DNA of 64,000 nucleotides from an uncultured Lachnospiraceae bacterium. Its GTDB lineage: Bacteria > Bacillota > Clostridia > Lachnospirales > Lachnospiraceae. Under the pieces are notes generated by a model. It was not told where the DNA came from. It saw only the letters and a list, made by a program, of their open reading frames with translations, and made no database searches. Position numbers and translations under genes: made by a program. The stretch is from NCBI GenBank assembly GCA_947367855.1, contig CANBFE010000019.1, forward strand, positions 1 to 64,000, in the 5' to 3' direction. Shown here piece by piece: positions 61,354 through 64,000 of this stretch (positions are counted from its first letter, which is position 1; each line of letters opens with the position of its first letter).

Positions 61354-62568
61354 ATGCAGTTGGGAAAGAAGGCGGCCGTCCATGTGGGGGCGGTGATCAG
61401 GGGAACGCTTTTCATAGGGTTTTCGGTTCAGATTCTGCTGGGACTGGCCTGGATGGGGGCCAATTTCCTGTCCAGGCAGGATTTTCCCGAGCCGGAGTCC
61501 GCCCTGTACAGGGCGCTTGCGGGGCTGACGGGCGAGAATCCGCAGATCCTGTATCTGCTGCAGCTGGGAGCGGCGTTTTATGCGGTATCCCTTTTTCTGA
61601 ACACCCTGTTGGGAGAGATACGGCAGGGGGATTCCTGGGGCAGATGCCGCAGAATATGGGAGATACTGGCAGTGATGACCTATCCCTTTGCCATGCAGTG
61701 TCATCTGGCGGTGCTGCCGTTTTCCCTGATGGGAACGCTGCTGTTTCTGCTGTTTTCTTTTCTGGCGCAGCTTCTGCTCTGCAGGAAAGGGAAAGAGGAG
61801 CAGGGGAAAAAGCGCCGGATGCCAGAGCTGTCTGTGGGAATCCTTCTCTGCGGGGCACTGTGGTTTGCTTTTTGCCTGGATCCGGGGGACGGGGAAAAAC
61901 CGGGACGCAGCCTGGAGGCAGCCATGGCAAGCCGTTTTGCCTGGTTTACCATGTGGAACGATCAGGGACTATGGGACCCGGAGCTTCAGGAGACAGTGAA
62001 GGATGTTCTGTGGGAGAGCGGGTACTGTCCGGGTAACATGGAGATTCTGGAAAAGGCCATGGAGGAGAGACTGGAGCCGGAGGAGGCAGGGAAATATTAC
62101 CTGCAGATGGCGGAGACAGGGTGGAAATATCACAGACCCATGGTCATCCGGCAGATCGGCTGGGATGTGCTGGGATATCTTGTAACTCCGGTTGTAGTCC
62201 AACTGCAGCTTCAGGGGGAAGCCTATGACTCCTATACCGGAAGAAACTATGAGGCCATGGGCGGGCATTGCCCTGCGCTGACAGGATACTATGTGGATTA
62301 CGGATGCTGGTGGTTTAAGGCATCCCTGCTTCTGGCACTGGTTTCTGGCGGGGTCCTGGTTCTGTCCGGAAGAAGCCGGAGACCGGGACCCGGGGTGGCC
62401 GCCGTGGCTGTCTGCATGGCGGTTATGGGGCTGCTGGCGCTTGCGCTCACCATGCGGGGTGCAGGGATCATGGATTATAAATATACAGTGACTGCAGGCG
62501 GCCTGTGGCTGGCTTTTGCGCTTCTGGCCATGGGAGACACAGGGCGGGAAAGGGATAGAAGACAATGA
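61354..62568 (+). CDS. polytopic membrane protein of unknown function
   Basis: About 404 residues with hydrophobic segments in the first 160 residues and the last 100; the middle (about 180-330) is hydrophilic and probably outside, with a Tyr- and acid-rich ALTGYYVDYGCWW stretch near the end of it. No family recognised. AGGAGAG lies a few bases before ATG 61354; an earlier in-frame ATG at 61312 has no ribosome site and overlaps wecE. It overlaps the next gene by 4 bases, so the two are probably translated together. Confidence 0.7.
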   Translation: MQLGKKAAVHVGAVIRGTLFIGFSVQILLGLAWMGANFLSRQDFPEPESALYRALAGLTGENPQILYLLQLGAAFYAVSLFLNTLLGEIRQGDSWGRCRRIWEILAVMTYPFAMQCHLAVLPFSLMGTLLFLLFSFLAQLLLCRKGKEEQGKKRRMPELSVGILLCGALWFAFCLDPGDGEKPGRSLEAAMASRFAWFTMWNDQGLWDPELQETVKDVLWESGYCPGNMEILEKAMEERLEPEEAGKYYLQMAETGWKYHRPMVIRQIGWDVLGYLVTPVVVQLQLQGEAYDSYTGRNYEAMGGHCPALTGYYVDYGCWWFKASLLLALVSGGVLVLSGRSRRPGPGVAAVAVCMAVMGLLALALTMRGAGIMDYKYTVTAGGLWLAFALLAMGDTGRERDRRQ

Positions 62569-63623
62569 TAATACAGCTGTTGATTTTGTTTTTATTGCTT
62601 CTGGCAGTTCCCGTGGCAGTGGGGGAGCTGTTTATAAAGGCTGACGGCCTGGCCGGAAATCTGCTTTTCCGGTGGGTCAGCGGTCAGTTTCTGCTGTGGG
62701 CCGGATTTCAGCTCATCTGTGTTCCGCTTATCCTGCAGGAAAGGAGCTTCGGGTTTCTGGTGAAGCTGTTTTCGGGATATATATTGGCGCTGCTGCTTCT
62801 GGCGGCAGCAGCCAGGATAAGGCGCCCTCTGAAGGGAAGAGCCGGGCGGGTATGGCCTGCCGTGGGCGGACAGAGGATGCAGGGGCTGCCGGTGTGGCTG
62901 CTTTTCTGGGGAATGCTGCTGTTTCAACTGGTACAGGCGGTGCGGCTGTCCTATGGGGATACGGATGATGCCTATTATGTGGCTGTATCCTCCATAACCC
63001 AGAATGCGGACACCATGTACCAGAAGCTGCCCTATACAGGCGGGGCTACGATGCTGGACATCAGACATGGCCTGGCGCCCTTTCCTATCTGGATTTCCTA
63101 TCTGGCAGAGCTGTCGGGCATGCAGGCCGTAATCGTGGCCAAAGTGGTGGTGCCCGTGGCTCTCATCGCCATGACCTATGCCATTTTCGGTCTCATTGGA
63201 AGGCTTCTTTTCCCGGAAAAGGGAAGACAGATGGCCCTGTTTCTGGTATTTACGGAAATTCTGGTTCTGTTTGGAAACACCTCCATCTACACAATGGAAA
63301 ATTTCATGATAGCCAGAAGCAGGCAGGGAAAAGCTGCCCTGGGCAGCATAGTGATTCCCTTTCTGCTGCTTCTGATTTTGATCCTGCTTAAGAAAATGCA
63401 GGAGAAGGAAAGCATTTCACTGCGGTTCTGCCTGATGCTGGGAACGGTTACAGTGACCGGATGCCTCTGCAGTACCCTTGGGGCGCTGCTTGTCTGCCTG
63501 GCCATGGGGACTGCAGGACTGCTTGCTGCCCTGTGCTACAAAAGGTACAGAGTGCTCATTCCCATGGCAGTGAGCTGTATACCCTGTATCGTTTATGCAT
63601 GCTTATATCTGTTTTTTGACTGA
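62565..63623 (+). CDS. polytopic membrane protein, copy B of the paralogous pair
   Basis: A 352-residue membrane protein with about ten segments. It shares with the 22104 product the GDT-type acidic loop (YGDTDDAYYVAV), the VPVALIAMTYAIFGL region, LLFPEKG and a downstream RxxxGKAALG-IVIPF stretch. GT-C enzymes also have an acidic first loop, so a glycosyltransferase role is possible. From memory it resembles DUF6077-type proteins (unverified). It is followed 11 bases later by the partner-type gene, mirroring 22104-23943. Confidence 0.72.
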   Translation: MIIQLLILFLLLLAVPVAVGELFIKADGLAGNLLFRWVSGQFLLWAGFQLICVPLILQERSFGFLVKLFSGYILALLLLAAAARIRRPLKGRAGRVWPAVGGQRMQGLPVWLLFWGMLLFQLVQAVRLSYGDTDDAYYVAVSSITQNADTMYQKLPYTGGATMLDIRHGLAPFPIWISYLAELSGMQAVIVAKVVVPVALIAMTYAIFGLIGRLLFPEKGRQMALFLVFTEILVLFGNTSIYTMENFMIARSRQGKAALGSIVIPFLLLLILILLKKMQEKESISLRFCLMLGTVTVTGCLCSTLGALLVCLAMGTAGLLAALCYKRYRVLIPMAVSCIPCIVYACLYLFFD

Positions 63624-63634
63624 GGGGAGGCTGT

Positions 63635-64000
63635 ATGTGGAGAGATGTGATCGAGCTGTTTCAGGCATATATGGGCACGGGAATGATTGTCATATGGTAC
63701 ATGATCTCCCTGGTGTACCTGTGGATAAATGAAAAGAGAAAGGACCTGCGCATTCTGTTTCTGTATTTTCCGGTGATTCTGCTGCTTGTGTACTTTAACC
63801 CGCTGTTTGCCGGACTGGTGTACAGGGCGGCCGGGGGAGAGGTGTATTACCGCATTCTGTGGCTGCTTCCCGTAACCCTTACCATTGCCTATGCCTGTGT
63901 GCAGATCAGCAGGCGGATCGCCGGGACCCAGGCAGCACCGGGAAGTTTTTTTCATGGAAAGGAAGGTCTGCTGGCGGATCTGGCTGCCCTGTCCATGGCT
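63635..64000 (+). CDS. membrane protein, partner of 62565 (3' end cut by window)
   Basis: An open frame of 122 codons runs off the end. It starts with ATG after GAGGGGAGG. Hydrophobic segments are IVIWYMISLVYLW, ILFLYFPVILLLVYF and ILWLLPVTLTIAYACV. The LLP-TLTIAYA pattern matches the second gene of the first pair (23062). Function unknown. Confidence 0.65.
   Translation, partial: MWRDVIELFQAYMGTGMIVIWYMISLVYLWINEKRKDLRILFLYFPVILLLVYFNPLFAGLVYRAAGGEVYYRILWLLPVTLTIAYACVQISRRIAGTQAAPGSFFHGKEGLLADLAALSMA

Noticed and set aside
1..64000. Mobile elements, prophage, tRNA or rRNA genes
   Set aside because: No transposase, integrase or phage structural motifs, cloverleaf or ribosomal RNA segments were seen by eye; a search with tRNAscan-SE and ISfinder profiles would settle this.

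Overview
The window looks like a chromosome segment of a flagellated, probably spore-forming Clostridia of the Lachnospiraceae type (phylum Bacillota). The evidence is a Gram-positive set of genes with strong AGGAGG-type ribosome sites: an mbl/mreB gene joined to flhO/flhP-like flagellar genes, recD2, comFC, a yvyF-like flagellar gene, the cdaA-cdaR-glmM operon, a YerB-like lipoprotein and a Spo0A-type DNA-binding domain. No tRNA, rRNA, CRISPR array, transposase, integrase or phage gene was seen.

Layout. 1-6345: excision repair genes uvrB (5' end outside the window) and uvrA, with an unrelated membrane protein gene between them. 6669-9850: mbl/mreB and three flagellar rod/hook genes. 9985-13514: recD2, comFC and yvyF. 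13578-18730: two membrane proteins, then cdaA (cyclic di-AMP synthase), cdaR/ybbR and glmM. 18827-19090: HPr. 19154-20305 (minus): a YerB-like lipoprotein. 20522-21953: a GtrB-type glycosyltransferase and a stand-alone Spo0A DNA-binding domain protein.

22104 to the end is one very large cell-surface glycan region, almost all on the plus strand. Its first part (22-32.7 kb) resembles an exopolysaccharide operon: phospho-sugar priming transferase, Wzz-like protein with a degenerate kinase-like tail, EpsG-like polymerase and several glycosyltransferases including a tandem GT4 fusion. Next come a secreted glucosaminidase-like protein and a Pro/Thr-rich lipoprotein (32.8-36.4 kb). From 36.5 kb there are nucleotide-sugar genes (pseB-like, gmd, glf, manC-like, pseC-like, pseH-like, then pseF- and pseG-like, then wecE-like), interleaved with polyprenyl-phosphate glycosyltransferases (GtrB/DPM1 type), multi-span GT-C-like membrane proteins, two SGNH hydrolases, a sialyltransferase-like enzyme and a PglK-like ABC flippase.

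Taken together (inference), the cell appears to make CMP-pseudaminic acid, UDP-galactofuranose, a GDP-4-keto-6-deoxymannose derivative and a dTDP-amino sugar, to assemble at least one lipid-linked glycan, and to add further sugars outside the membrane through several GtrB plus GT-C sets. PseI, a GDP-sugar reductase, RmlA/RmlB and a Wzx-type flippase were not found here and must lie elsewhere or be replaced. The product may be a capsule, a secondary wall polymer or a flagellin glycan; the sequence does not decide between these. The two ends of the glycan region carry paralogous pairs of membrane protein genes.
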